A DNA stretch of 64,000 nucleotides from Agrobacterium tumefaciens (lineage in GTDB: Bacteria > Pseudomonadota > Alphaproteobacteria > Rhizobiales > Rhizobiaceae). Shown piece after piece: positions 1 through 8,711 of this stretch (its first letter is position 1; each line of letters begins with the position of its first letter). A model generated the notes under the pieces. It was not told where the DNA came from. It ran no database searches and saw only the letters and a list, made by a program, of their open reading frames with translations. Position numbers and translations under genes: made by a program. The stretch is from assembly GCF_013318015.2 (NCBI RefSeq), contig NZ_CP115846.1, positions 1 through 64,000 on the forward strand. The letters run 5' to 3'.

Positions 1-1218
1 GTGAGCAAAGCCGCTGCCATATCCCGAAATGATCGCCCGTCGGTAGATGTTACCATTGGTGAGCATGCTGAGCAGCTCAGCTCTCAGCTTCAAGCGATGA
101 GCGAGGCGTTGTTTCCTCCGACGTCGCACAAGAGCTTGCGCAAATTCACCTCGGGTGAAGCCGCACGCTTGATGAAAATATCTGACTCAACTCTTCGAAA
201 GATGACACTGGCTGGCGAAGGGCCGCAACCTGAACTCGCCAGCAACGGACGGCGCTTTTACACCCTCGGTCAGATAAACGAAATCCGGCAGATGCTTGCC
301 GGCTCGACTCGAGGACGTGAAAGCATTGATTTTGTGCCTCATCGCCGAGGTTCTGAGCATTTGCAAGTCGTTGCTGTAACCAACTTCAAAGGTGGCTCTG
401 GGAAGACGACGACGTCCGCTCATCTTGCACAGTATCTGGCGTTGCAAGGTTACAGGGTTCTCGCAGTCGATCTCGATCCGCAGGCTAGTCTTTCAGCACT
501 CCTCGGCGTTCTGCCAGAAACTGATGTCGGTGCAAACGAAACGCTCTATGCGGCTATTCGGTACGACGACACACGTCGTCCGTTGCGAGATGTGATCCGA
601 CCGACGTATTTTGATGGTCTTCACCTTGTTCCTGGAAATCTCGAGCTTATGGAGTTCGAGCATACCACCCCGAAAGCATTGACTGACAAAGGTACGCGCG
701 ACGGATTGTTCTTCACTCGCGTGGCCCAAGCCTTTGATGAGGTCGCCGACGATTACGATGTCGTGGTCATCGACTGCCCTCCTCAGCTTGGGTTTTTGAC
801 TCTCAGCGGGTTGTGTGCTGCAACATCAATGGTAATCACCGTACATCCTCAGATGCTGGATATCGCTTCCATGAGCCAGTTTCTCCTCATGACACGCGAC
901 CTTCTGGGTGTCGTGAAAGAGGCGGGGGGCAATCTCCAGTACGATTTCATACGCTATCTCTTGACGCGCTATGAGCCCCAGGACGCGCCGCAGACGAAAG
1001 TGACGGCACTGCTGCGCAACATGTTCGAGGATCACGTCCTTACAAATCCTATGGTCAAGTCGGCAGCGGTATCTGATGCCGGTTTAACCAAGCAGACGCT
1101 CTATGAGATAGGGCGAGAGAACCTTACCCGGTCGACATACGACCGGGCGATGGAATCTTTAGATGCGGTGAATTCGGAGATCGAGGCTTTGATCAAGATG
1201 GCGTGGGGGCGGGTCTAA
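1..1218 (+). CDS. repA: RepA, ParA-type partition ATPase of a repABC replicon
   Basis: Plasmid partition ATPase and, in this family, autorepressor of the repABC operon. The 405-residue length is normal for RepA. An N-terminal helix-turn-helix region (about 40-100) is followed by a deviant Walker A loop, FKGGSGKTT, near residue 130, then VLAVDLDPQAS and the Walker B-like VVVIDCPPQ. The reading frame starts with GTG at the first base of the window. The N-terminal pattern (EHAEQLSSQLQAM...LFPPTSHKSLRKFTSGEAA) matches known RepA starts, so the protein appears complete, but the promoter lies outside. repB and repC follow on the same strand. Confidence 0.97.
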   Translation: MSKAAAISRNDRPSVDVTIGEHAEQLSSQLQAMSEALFPPTSHKSLRKFTSGEAARLMKISDSTLRKMTLAGEGPQPELASNGRRFYTLGQINEIRQMLAGSTRGRESIDFVPHRRGSEHLQVVAVTNFKGGSGKTTTSAHLAQYLALQGYRVLAVDLDPQASLSALLGVLPETDVGANETLYAAIRYDDTRRPLRDVIRPTYFDGLHLVPGNLELMEFEHTTPKALTDKGTRDGLFFTRVAQAFDEVADDYDVVVIDCPPQLGFLTLSGLCAATSMVITVHPQMLDIASMSQFLLMTRDLLGVVKEAGGNLQYDFIRYLLTRYEPQDAPQTKVTALLRNMFEDHVLTNPMVKSAAVSDAGLTKQTLYEIGRENLTRSTYDRAMESLDAVNSEIEALIKMAWGRV

Positions 1219-1243
1219 TGAAAGGCTTTGCGTTCCTCACAGA

Positions 1244-1265
1244 TCTGTTGGGAGCTCCCAACAGA
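1244..1265. promoter_or_regulatory. parS: parS-like palindrome 1 (repA-repB gap)
   Basis: A perfect 22-bp palindrome with core GTTGGGAGCTCCCAAC, flanked by matching bases on each side. It fits the GTT-N4-GC-N4-AAC form of repABC centromere sites bound by RepB. A second copy of the 16-bp core lies at 1373-1388, in the same repA-repB gap. Confidence 0.85.
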
Positions 1266-1372
1266 CAGGTGTTGATTCGCCCCCTGGACATGGGGCACTG
1301 GAGAAGCCGGGGTAATTTGAGACGACGACGCACGCCCATCGCTAATTGGCCAGGGTGCAGTTGTCTTGTCTT

Positions 1373-1388
1373 GTTGGGAGCTCCCAAC
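1373..1388. promoter_or_regulatory. parS: parS-like palindrome 2 (repA-repB gap)
   Basis: The 16-bp palindrome GTTGGGAGCTCCCAAC, identical to the core of the site at 1244-1265 and 60 bp upstream of the repB start codon. I found no further copy in the window, so the RepB-binding centromere seems confined to this gap. Confidence 0.85.
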
Positions 1389-1447
1389 CAAGCGCATTTG
1401 CAATCAAAAATGCGACGCCACGACGCCAAACCCAAGAGGCCGATATC

Positions 1448-2446
1448 ATGAGCCGCAAAGACGCAATCGATACTTTGTTCCTCAAGAAGCAACCTGCGAC
1501 CGATAGAGCAGCAGTCGACAAGTCGACCGCTCGTGTTCGTACCGGAGCGATTTCGGCCATGGGTTCGTCTTTGCAAGAGATGGCTGAGGGCGCAAAGGCT
1601 GCAGCTCGGCTGCAGGATCAACTGGCTACAGGCGAAGCCGTCGTGTCCCTGGATCCGTCCATGATCGACGGGTCGCCGATCGCGGATCGGCTGCCCTCAG
1701 ACGTGGATCCGAAATTCGAGCAGCTTGAGGCGAGCATTTCGCAGGAGGGGCAGCAGGTGCCGGTTCTTGTCAGACCGCACCCTGAGGCTGCCGGTCGATA
1801 TCAGATCGTATATGGAAGGCGGCGGCTGCGCGCGGCAGTAAATCTGCGGAGAGAGGTTTCTGCCATTGTTCGAAATCTCACGGACTGTGAACTGGTCGTG
1901 GCCCAGGGCCGCGAAAATCTTAACCGTGCTGACCTCTCGTTCATTGAGAAGGCTCTCTTCGCCCTGCGCCTCGAAGATGCGGGTTTTGATAGAGCCACCA
2001 TCATTGCCGCGCTATCCACTGACAAGGCCGACCTCAGCCGCTACATAACTGTAGCAAGGGGCATACCGCTGAACCTCGCCACACAAATCGGCCCAGCGTC
2101 GAAAGCGGGTCGATCGCGTTGGGTCGCACTTGCCGAGGGGCTTGGGAAGCCTAAGGCAACGGACGCAATCGAAGCGATGCTTGGGTCAGAGCAGTTCAAG
2201 CAATCTGATAGCGATACCCGCTTTAACCTCATTTTCAACGCCGTTTCAAGGCCACCTGCGAAGACTCCAAAAAAGGTAAGGGCCTGGAGCACGCCAAAGG
2301 GGAAAAAGGCAGCGACGATCCGACAAGAAACTGGACGAACGGCTCTGGTTTTCGACGAGAGACTGGTGCCAACTTTTGGCGAATATGTCGCTGACCAGTT
2401 GGACAGTCTGTACGCCCAGTTCATTGAAACCAACGGAGGAGGCTAG
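1448..2446 (+). CDS. repB: RepB, ParB-type partition protein
   Basis: Centromere-binding partner of RepA. The frame is open from 1346, but the start at 1448 gives MSRKDAIDTLF, the usual RepB N-terminus, and leaves the parS sites in untranslated DNA. The 332-residue product has a ParB nuclease-like fold with a VLVRPHP...YQIVYGRRRLRAA region (about 100-130) and RENLNRADLSFIEKA, followed by the KorB/HTH part. It lies between repA and repC in the standard order and is presumably cotranscribed with them. Confidence 0.96.
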   Translation: MSRKDAIDTLFLKKQPATDRAAVDKSTARVRTGAISAMGSSLQEMAEGAKAAARLQDQLATGEAVVSLDPSMIDGSPIADRLPSDVDPKFEQLEASISQEGQQVPVLVRPHPEAAGRYQIVYGRRRLRAAVNLRREVSAIVRNLTDCELVVAQGRENLNRADLSFIEKALFALRLEDAGFDRATIIAALSTDKADLSRYITVARGIPLNLATQIGPASKAGRSRWVALAEGLGKPKATDAIEAMLGSEQFKQSDSDTRFNLIFNAVSRPPAKTPKKVRAWSTPKGKKAATIRQETGRTALVFDERLVPTFGEYVADQLDSLYAQFIETNGGG

Positions 2447-2519
2447 CTCGACCAATAGTCAGGGTTTCATCCAATTTAAAGCTCCGCTCGACTGAGATGG
2501 ACTGGCTCTCACCGCAAAA

Positions 2520-2570
2520 GAAAAAGGCCCCCGAAACGGCGTTCCGGAAGACCTTCTCTGTAGTCTCGCA
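2520..2570 (-). ncRNA. Antisense ctRNA (incA) in the repB-repC gap
   Basis: The repB-repC gap holds a minus-strand promoter with -35 TTGACT (2600-2605), a 17-bp spacer and -10 GATTCT (2577-2582). About 50 nt downstream is a GC-rich hairpin (around CCCCCGAAACGGCGTTCCGG) followed by a run of U in the transcript (A-run at 2516-2525 on the plus strand). Position, strand and length match the counter-transcribed RNA that limits RepC synthesis in repABC plasmids. The ends given are estimates from the promoter and terminator. Confidence 0.8.
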
Positions 2571-2672
2571 GCTAAGAGAATCGCATTTCCAGGAATCGTA
2601 GTCAAGGGTCCCGTAAGGGAAAGCGTCATTTCGACGGGCGGATTTCAATTGCCTAACAAAAGGTAAAAGGAA

Positions 2673-3992
2673 ATGCAGACGCATATCTCAACGACGTCCT
2701 TTGGGCGGCGGCCGATGACGCTCGGCCATATTGCAAGCCAGATGGCAGCAAAAGCGGTCGCATCAGACACTGTCGCCCACAAATGGCAGGTCTTCCAGCA
2801 CATCCGTGAATCCCGGGGACTGATCGGAGCCACGGACCGCTCACTCTCGATCCTGAACGCGCTGTTGACGTTTTACCCGGAGACCGCCTTGACTGGTGGT
2901 GCCGAACTGGTCGTATGGCCTTCTAACGAACAGCTGATGGCTCGCGCCAACGGCATGCCCGCCACGACACTGCGCCGGCATCTTGCCATACTGGTTGATT
3001 GCGGGCTCATCATTCGCCGCGACAGCCCCAATGGCAAGCGGTTCGCCCGCAAGGGAAGGGGAGGGGAGATTGAGCAGGCCTATGGGTTCGATCTGTCGCC
3101 GATCGTCGCGCGGGCCGAGGAGTTCCGAGATCTGGCCCAGACAGTGCAAGCTGAAAAAAAGGCCTTCCGGGTGGCCAAGGAGCGCTTGACTCTTCTTCGT
3201 CGTGACATTGTCAAAATGATCGAAACTGGCGTCGAAGAGAGCGTTCCTGGAAACTGGGGAAGAGTTACCCAGACCTATCAGGGGATCATCGTCCGCCTGC
3301 CACGCTCGGCACCTCGGCAGCTTGTCGAGAGTATTGGGCAAGAGCTTCAGGAACTCTGCATCGAGATCCGTGACGTATTGGAATCTTTCACAAAAACGAT
3401 GAATCTGGACGCCAATGAGTCCCATATCGGTCGCCACAAACAGAATTCAAATCCAGACTCTAAATTTGAATCTGAATACGGCTCTGGAAAAAAAGATGAA
3501 GCGGGCGGCAGCGTTGCGGAAACCGACAATGTACGGAGCTTGCCGAAACGCGAGCTGCCTTTGGGAATCGTGCTGGATGCCTGCCCCGAAATGCGGGAAT
3601 TGGCCCAGGGAGGTCCAATTCGGCATTGGCGCGACTTGCTGGCGGCGGCTGAGCTTGCCCGGCCGATGCTGGGGATTAGTCCGAGCGCCTGGCGGGAGGC
3701 CCGCGAAACCATGGGCGAGCAACACGCGGCGATCACGCTGGCTTCGATCTATCAGCGGGCCGGTCAGATCAATAACGCTGGGGGCTATCTGCGCAGCCTG
3801 ACCGACCGGGCCAAGGATGGGAAGTTTTCGACCTGGCCGATGGTCATGGCGTTGCTCCGGGCGAAGCTGGACGAGCAGAAGAATGCAGTCGGCGCTGGAA
3901 AGCCGCGAACTGCTGAGGAGGTCGAGGATGACAGCCGCCTCCACGTATCGGAATCGCTGCTCAAAAACCTGCGAAAGCCGAGATCTTGGTGA
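2673..3992 (+). CDS. repC: RepC, replication initiator
   Basis: Replication initiator of the repABC family. The 439 residues and the start MQTHISTTSFGRRPMTLGHIA are typical, with an AAAGGTAAAAGGA ribosome-binding region just upstream. A winged-helix initiator domain occupies roughly residues 40-160. An A+T-rich stretch inside the gene (about 3380-3505) corresponds to where repABC origins usually sit. Translation is expected to be held down by the ctRNA in the preceding gap. The stop is 8 bases from the convergent recombinase gene. Confidence 0.97.
   Translation: MQTHISTTSFGRRPMTLGHIASQMAAKAVASDTVAHKWQVFQHIRESRGLIGATDRSLSILNALLTFYPETALTGGAELVVWPSNEQLMARANGMPATTLRRHLAILVDCGLIIRRDSPNGKRFARKGRGGEIEQAYGFDLSPIVARAEEFRDLAQTVQAEKKAFRVAKERLTLLRRDIVKMIETGVEESVPGNWGRVTQTYQGIIVRLPRSAPRQLVESIGQELQELCIEIRDVLESFTKTMNLDANESHIGRHKQNSNPDSKFESEYGSGKKDEAGGSVAETDNVRSLPKRELPLGIVLDACPEMRELAQGGPIRHWRDLLAAAELARPMLGISPSAWREARETMGEQHAAITLASIYQRAGQINNAGGYLRSLTDRAKDGKFSTWPMVMALLRAKLDEQKNAVGAGKPRTAEEVEDDSRLHVSESLLKNLRKPRSW
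3380..3505. other. oriV: A+T-rich segment inside repC, probable oriV
   Basis: A locally A+T-rich tract, including AATTCAAATCCAGACTC and AAATTTGAATCTGAATACGG, within the GC-rich repC. In characterised repABC plasmids the origin of vegetative replication lies in such a region inside repC. Assignment is by analogy only. Confidence 0.5.
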
Positions 3993-4000
3993 TCCTCTCG

Positions 4001-4942
4001 CTATTCAGCCGCGGCGATGTCGACGTCGGTGATCAACCCGGAACGTCGGGCGCGGTCGATCAGGTTCTTGACGGACGAGGGCGCCCATTTGGATCCACCG
4101 CGCGGCGTGCGCTCGTGCAGTCTTTCAAGCTGGCCGGCGATCTCGCGGAGCTTCAGGTCTGGGTTCGAAGAATGGATGCCGGCCACAAGCGTCATCAGGC
4201 GATCTTCGGGAAGACGGGGAGGAGATTTTTTCAGGAGCGCTGCATCCACCAGGCGTTCCCTCACCATCCACTTCACGGCGCGGCGAAGACGTTCTGGCGT
4301 CCAGTCGAGGCCCCGCTGCTTGAGCATTCGGGCGATGTCGTCCCATGTGTGATCCGGTCGCATGCGACGAACGGTAGGAAGCCATTGGTTCGCGGACGCC
4401 TGAATCCTATCGCCATATGCCGCTTTCTGGGCCGCGGTCATCCTTGCCAGCGCCTCCGGGCGCTTTTCCCGGATGCCCGGGTTGCCGGAAAGCTTTCCTT
4501 TGGACTTGGCTGCGCGGATACCCGCCTTCGTTCGTTCGGAAATGAGCGCGCGTTCGAGCTGCGCCACGGCGCCGAGAACCTGGAGGGAAAACATTCCTTG
4601 CGGCGTCGACGTGTCGATAGGATCGCGCAGCGACCGGAAATGCGCGCCCTTCGCCGTCATATCCTCGATTACCTCGAGCAGATGACTGACCGAGCGCGCC
4701 AGGCGGTCAAGTCGTACCACAACAAGCGTGTCGCCAGCGCTAATCTCCCGAAGCAGTTTGGAAAGAGCAGGGCGGGCACGCGACGCGCCGGAACCATGTT
4801 CTTGAACGATAATGTCGCAACCGGCCGACCTGAGTTCGATCTCCTGCGCTTCCGTCGCCTGTTCGTCCGTCGAAACGCGGGCATAGCCGATTATACGGCC
4901 CTGAGGCCGACCGGAACGTCGATTTTGCGTGTTACGAGCCAT
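4001..4942 (-). CDS. Serine recombinase (resolvase/invertase family) with long C-terminal region
   Basis: Site-specific serine recombinase. The catalytic domain starts at GYARVSTDEQ (nucleophile serine near residue 24 from this start) and continues through VVVRLDRLARS and LERALISERTKAGI. Some 150 residues follow, longer than in a minimal resolvase, with two helix-turn-helix-like stretches (TWDDIARMLKQRGL and LKLREIAGQLERL). The frame is open to 5113. I chose ATG 4942 because the residues before it resemble no resolvase, but upstream starts at 5029 or 5113 cannot be excluded. It is convergent with repC and could act in multimer resolution or be part of a mobile element. Confidence 0.85.
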   Translation of the reverse strand: MARNTQNRRSGRPQGRIIGYARVSTDEQATEAQEIELRSAGCDIIVQEHGSGASRARPALSKLLREISAGDTLVVVRLDRLARSVSHLLEVIEDMTAKGAHFRSLRDPIDTSTPQGMFSLQVLGAVAQLERALISERTKAGIRAAKSKGKLSGNPGIREKRPEALARMTAAQKAAYGDRIQASANQWLPTVRRMRPDHTWDDIARMLKQRGLDWTPERLRRAVKWMVRERLVDAALLKKSPPRLPEDRLMTLVAGIHSSNPDLKLREIAGQLERLHERTPRGGSKWAPSSVKNLIDRARRSGLITDVDIAAAE

Positions 4943-5191
4943 TTGCAGCGCCTGAGGAATGTTGAAGGGCAGTTTTCCAAACGCAGAGGATAAGGATAAA
5001 CGATCGTTTGTAAACGTCTCTTGACGCATGTGCGTGGTCACTTTGGTAAAAAAATGCGCTGAAAGACAACGTTTTTGGGCGCTTCGACGTCCGCCGACGG
5101 TCCAGCTGTACAATCAGGAGCGCCGCTCCGTTCTATATATAAAGTAGGCGGAAAATCTCTCACCTGTGATTGAAGTTAACGTTATAATAGC

Positions 5192-5203
5192 TTCAATATT
5201 GAA
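5192..5203. promoter_or_regulatory. Palindrome TTCAATATTGAA in a divergent promoter region
   Basis: A perfect 12-bp palindrome 21 bp before the DUF1612 gene start, in an A+T-rich gap between it and the divergent recombinase gene. A possible -35 TTGAAG lies at 5170-5175. The site is placed as an operator would be, possibly for the HTH protein encoded just downstream; this is inference. Confidence 0.4.
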
Positions 5204-5223
5204 CAATTTAACAGGGAATACCA

Positions 5224-6336
5224 ATGGCCTATGAAATCGGCGATTTGCCTCTGGCGCTTCTTTTTCCGGCGGTCGCTCACGCCGAGGATCAACTAGCACG
5301 CCTGGATGAGATTGTGCGACGTAGTGTAGTGGGACCGGGCTTCATCGAGCGAGCGCACTTCCATGACGCCACCGCCAGCATGTGGGTCGCCGGCGAACTC
5401 GTACACGTCGAAGACCTAGTTCTCCACGATGCCGAGCGGGATGTTCGGGCCCCTACGCACGACATCACCATCGCACATTCTATCCTCCGGGCCCGGAGGC
5501 GAATAGCCGGGGCTGAGGCAGACTGGGCGATCAGCCAATCAGGTCTCGAAAACTTGATTGCCCGGGCTTCGATCCCTCCCGCACGTGAGGTGTCAGGGGA
5601 GGGCGCGCGAGCACCGCTAGCAGAGGTGACGTCGGATGAGGTCCATGATGGTTTCGCCGACGAGATGGCAGAAATCGACGCGCTTCTTGACCGGTCGGCT
5701 CGCACGCTCGCAGCCGCGACAGGGAAGGATCAGGAACACAAGGCGGGATCTTTGGCCCTTGGCGAACTGATCATTCGGGATCCGGACTGGGACGAAGGCG
5801 GCCGGCTTTCGGAATGGAAAGCCGTCATGCAGCAGGTTGCGGCGATGCCGCCGACGCTCAGTTCTGCGATCCTCTGGGATGCGTGGGAAACTCTGGAACC
5901 GCTGCAAAGACAACATTGGCTCGGTGCGCAACTGGTGAGTTCCTATCTTCGCGCGCGCGGCAAGCTCGCGTCGCACCTGTTCGGGCTCAATTTCGGCCTG
6001 AAGGTTGTTCCGCGCGATCGTCGCCGGTCTCGGGACCGGACGCGGCGACTGGTCGCCACGCTTGAGGCCATGGCGGAAGGGGCAGCATTGGGGATGAAAG
6101 AAATCATTCGGTTAGGCCAAGCCCGGGACCGCCTAGAGCGCAAGCTCCAAGGAAAGCGGTCGTCAAGCAGCCTTCCCGGTGTCGTGGATTTGCTTTTAAC
6201 CCGGCCGATCGTCTCCTCATCCATGATTACCAAGGAGTTGCGAGTGAGCCATCGCGCGGCGCTCGATCTGATCGCCGAGCTGGGTGTTCGGGAAATGACG
6301 GGACGTGGAAGCTACCGAGCCTGGGGTATTGTCTGA
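5224..6336 (+). CDS. DUF1612 / helix-turn-helix protein (RHE_PE00001-like)
   Basis: 370-residue protein of a family common on rhizobial plasmids (DUF1612 with a C-terminal HTH). The N-terminal half carries ERAHFHDATASMWVAGELVHVEDLVLHD and DITIAHSILRARRRI, which I recognise from that family. The last 60 residues (VVDLLLTRPIVSSSMITKELRVSHRAALDLIAELG) form a helix-turn-helix. The role is unknown, but a DNA-binding or regulatory function is likely. It is transcribed away from the recombinase across an A+T-rich promoter region with a 12-bp palindrome. Confidence 0.8.
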   Translation: MAYEIGDLPLALLFPAVAHAEDQLARLDEIVRRSVVGPGFIERAHFHDATASMWVAGELVHVEDLVLHDAERDVRAPTHDITIAHSILRARRRIAGAEADWAISQSGLENLIARASIPPAREVSGEGARAPLAEVTSDEVHDGFADEMAEIDALLDRSARTLAAATGKDQEHKAGSLALGELIIRDPDWDEGGRLSEWKAVMQQVAAMPPTLSSAILWDAWETLEPLQRQHWLGAQLVSSYLRARGKLASHLFGLNFGLKVVPRDRRRSRDRTRRLVATLEAMAEGAALGMKEIIRLGQARDRLERKLQGKRSSSSLPGVVDLLLTRPIVSSSMITKELRVSHRAALDLIAELGVREMTGRGSYRAWGIV

Positions 6337-6369
6337 AACACCCTGCCAAAATGAAATCAAACGGGGGCC

Positions 6370-6415
6370 TTGCACTATCTCTAATTCGGCCCTATCTTTC
6401 GGGGTGAATTAGAGA
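6370..6415 (+). promoter_or_regulatory. Promoter with 10-bp inverted-repeat operator before the DUF433/PIN pair
   Basis: A -35 TTGCAC (6370-6375), a 17-bp spacer and -10 TATCTT (6393-6398) precede the antitoxin gene. Perfect arms TCTCTAATTC (6378-6387) and GAATTAGAGA (6406-6415) straddle the -10 element. This arrangement is typical of an autorepressed toxin-antitoxin promoter. Confidence 0.7.
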
Positions 6416-6424
6416 GGCGATCGG

Positions 6425-7015
6425 ATGGAACATCTGACAACGGCACAGGCGGCTTTTGTAGTGGGCGCGCCGCTGGACATCTTCAAGAAGGTTGTCGAGC
6501 GCGCGCCGATTAAGCCGCAACTCGTGAAGCGAGGTGGTCGAAGCATTCGACAGTTCGGTCAAGCTGAGCTGGTGTTTCTCCATGCCTATGACGAACTCAA
6601 ACTGGCGCTCACGCCCAAGAGCCAATCCGAGTTCTATGAGGCGTTGCAGACCTCCCTAAAGCGCGGTCTCGCGAAGGAAGTCGTGTTCGGCAAACAGCGC
6701 TACGACATCGGTCAGCACTTAGTCTTCGTCGAGCGCAAGCTGAAGGAACTCGAGAAGCTCACCGATCAGGTCGACCTATCCGGGAAGGAGCCGGTCATCC
6801 GAGGCACGCACATCGAGGCTCATCGGATCGCTGCTCTTCTCGACGCCGGCGTCACGGTCGAAGAGGTCCTTCGCGACTATCCCTCCTTGAAGGAACAACA
6901 GGTCGTGGCGGCGCGAGTTTATGCGGAGGCGCATCCGAAGGCGGGCCGGCCGTACCCGAAGCAAACGGCAAAAGCCGCCATGCGCGCAGCCGATCTTAGC
7001 GCGCTGGATGACTGA
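6425..7015 (+). CDS. DUF433-domain antitoxin-like protein
   Basis: 196 residues. The C-terminal part (about 115-175: EPVIRGTHIEAHRIAALLDAGVTVEEVLRDYPSL) is a DUF433 domain, a VapB-like winged DNA-binding/antitoxin fold. The N-terminal 100 residues include a MerR-like start (LTTAQAAFVVGAPLDIFKKVVE). The PIN toxin gene begins 2 bases after its stop, and an inverted-repeat operator overlaps its promoter, as in autoregulated toxin-antitoxin operons. At nearly 200 residues it is longer than a bare DUF433 antitoxin. Confidence 0.8.
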   Translation: MEHLTTAQAAFVVGAPLDIFKKVVERAPIKPQLVKRGGRSIRQFGQAELVFLHAYDELKLALTPKSQSEFYEALQTSLKRGLAKEVVFGKQRYDIGQHLVFVERKLKELEKLTDQVDLSGKEPVIRGTHIEAHRIAALLDAGVTVEEVLRDYPSLKEQQVVAARVYAEAHPKAGRPYPKQTAKAAMRAADLSALDD

Positions 7016-7017
7016 GC

Positions 7018-7464
7018 TTGAAATACCTGCTCGATACAAATGTCCTGAAAGAGATTGGTCGACCCGAACCGCACGAGAATGTCGCGGCTTGGCTCGATAC
7101 GATCGATGATACCGATCTCGCCATCAGCGTGATCTCGGTTCGACAGATTTCGAAAGGCATCGAGAAGAAGCGGAAAGCCGATGACACTGTGGCGAACGCG
7201 ATTGCCAAGGCTGCCGACGCAATCTTCGCCGCTTATCAAGGTCGTATTCTCCCGGTCGACGAGGCTGTCGCACGCCGTTGGGGGCAGATGCTCGGTCAAT
7301 CTGAAAAGAATACCGACGATACCGGCTTGGCCGCGACAGCGCAGGTAAATGATCTGGTCATCGTGAAACGCAACGTCGCGGATTTTCAGAGCCGGGGCGT
7401 CACGGTCCTTGATCCATTCAAGAAGCCTGCCAGATCTGTGCCCTCCCAAGATGTGGCACGATGA
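7018..7464 (+). CDS. PIN-domain toxin (VapC/FitB-like ribonuclease)
   Basis: 148-residue PIN domain starting MKYLLDTNVLKEIGR, with the first catalytic Asp in LLDTNV, a Glu in the middle helix and a late acidic motif (NDLVIVKRNVADF) where many family members have more acidic residues. The start codon is TTG, 2 bases after the antitoxin stop. No ATG or GTG gives the conserved N-terminus, so weak initiation and coupling to the antitoxin may keep toxin levels low. It is expected to cleave RNA when free of the DUF433 partner. Confidence 0.82.
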   Translation: MKYLLDTNVLKEIGRPEPHENVAAWLDTIDDTDLAISVISVRQISKGIEKKRKADDTVANAIAKAADAIFAAYQGRILPVDEAVARRWGQMLGQSEKNTDDTGLAATAQVNDLVIVKRNVADFQSRGVTVLDPFKKPARSVPSQDVAR

Positions 7465-7489
7465 GCTTCGATCGGATGGGATAAGATAT

Positions 7490-7831
7490 CTATCTCAGCC
7501 ATCCACAATTCTGCGGAACGGATCTATTGTCTCGCTCTCGGCGGCGCGGACCTGACCAGTTCATCCGGCACAATGACCATGCAGGTGCTTAACGCCGTCG
7601 CCCAGTTCGAACGATCTGCTGGTCGAGCGGACGCAATCCGGCCTCAAGCGCGCCAAATCGGAAGGCAAGACCCTCGGCCGGCCGGCCACGCTCAGTGAAG
7701 AGCAGAAGAAAGATGTACGCGAAGATCTAGCGAAAGGCATGAGCGTTTCGGCGATCGCGCGAAAATTCGCAACCAGCCGACAGACCGTCATGCGGGTTCG
7801 CGACGAAAGTTCACATTCCGTTCGGCCTTAG
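7490..7831 (+). pseudogene. Serine resolvase remnant, 5'-truncated and frameshifted
   Basis: One frame reads [20 protein letters not shown] and [13 protein letters not shown], the middle of a resolvase catalytic domain. The next frame continues [35 protein letters not shown] and SVSAIARKFATSRQTVMRV to a stop at 7831. The frame change is at about 7608. No N-terminal YARVST motif precedes it, so both ends of the catalytic site are lost and it is a decayed copy. It lies directly upstream of an intact resolvase, which suggests repeated recombinase insertions here. Confidence 0.8.
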
Positions 7832-8060
7832 CGTGTCTGCGGGAACAGATCTTGTTCCGACCCCATATAAGAGCTGTCGCCGTTCGTGCTCGGTCAAAAG
7901 TTCATGTTTGCGCATCTTCACCCTGCTAACTCGTCCACAAAAGGGCGTGATAATCTATGGACAGCAGAGAATAAAGAGACGTATTATATGGACGATTTTT
8001 CAGTGGCGGAATGAGGTCGGTTGTCACCGTCCACAGAACGGCCGTTTCGGAGACGCCATC

Positions 8061-8630
8061 ATGGGGGCAATTCTTGGATATGCGCGCGTCTCGACCGGCG
8101 ATCAGGATGTAGCGGGTCAGACGCTGCGTCTCGAACACGCCGGAGCGATCAAGGTGTTCACCGATGTGAAGTCCGGCAAGAGCATGGATCGGCCGGGTCT
8201 GGCGGATCTCATTGCCTATGCTCGCGCTGGCGACACGCTAGCGATCGTTCGGCTGGATCGCCTCGGCCGGTCTTTGGCCGAACTGCTTGAGACCGTGAAG
8301 ATGCTGCGCGAGCGTCAGATCGACCTGCTGAGCCTTGAAGAGAAGATCGATACGTCGTCAGCCGCCGGCGAGCTGATCTTTCATGTCTTCGGGGCCATTG
8401 CCCATTTCGAGCGACGGTTGATTTCGGAACGGACGAAGGACGGTATCGTCGCGGCGAGAGCCAAGGGCAAGCGCCCCGGCCGCCAACCCCTCGACATGAA
8501 AAAGATAGACGCGGCGATCAAACTCATCGAAGCTAAGACATCCCCGACCGAAGCCGCCAAGCAGCTTGGCCTTGGTCGCTCAACTGTCTACCGGGAATTA
8601 CGACGTCTCGGCATTCAGAGAACTGCCTGA
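8061..8630 (+). CDS. Tn3-type resolvase/invertase (serine recombinase)
   Basis: 189-residue serine recombinase starting MGAILGYARVSTGDQ, with the catalytic Ser at about residue 12, IVRLDRLGRS, and AHFERRLISERTKDGI on the long E-helix. A C-terminal Hin-like HTH follows (SPTEAAKQLGLGRSTVYRELRRLG). The frame is open upstream to 7833, but ATG 8061 is where homology begins. An A+T-rich stretch at 7945-8005 could contain its res site; I cannot identify the crossover sequence. No transposase gene accompanies it. Confidence 0.9.
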   Translation: MGAILGYARVSTGDQDVAGQTLRLEHAGAIKVFTDVKSGKSMDRPGLADLIAYARAGDTLAIVRLDRLGRSLAELLETVKMLRERQIDLLSLEEKIDTSSAAGELIFHVFGAIAHFERRLISERTKDGIVAARAKGKRPGRQPLDMKKIDAAIKLIEAKTSPTEAAKQLGLGRSTVYRELRRLGIQRTA

Positions 8631-8711
8631 TACTTGCCTTTGCATTCAGCCCGGACATTCCGAGCGCACTTGATTGATGTTCAAAAATCCAACCATCTTT
8701 CGCAGGTCACG

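Noticed and set aside
3986..4993. 335-codon rightward open frame
   Set aside because: Antisense to the serine recombinase at 4001-4942, whose catalytic motifs are unmistakable.
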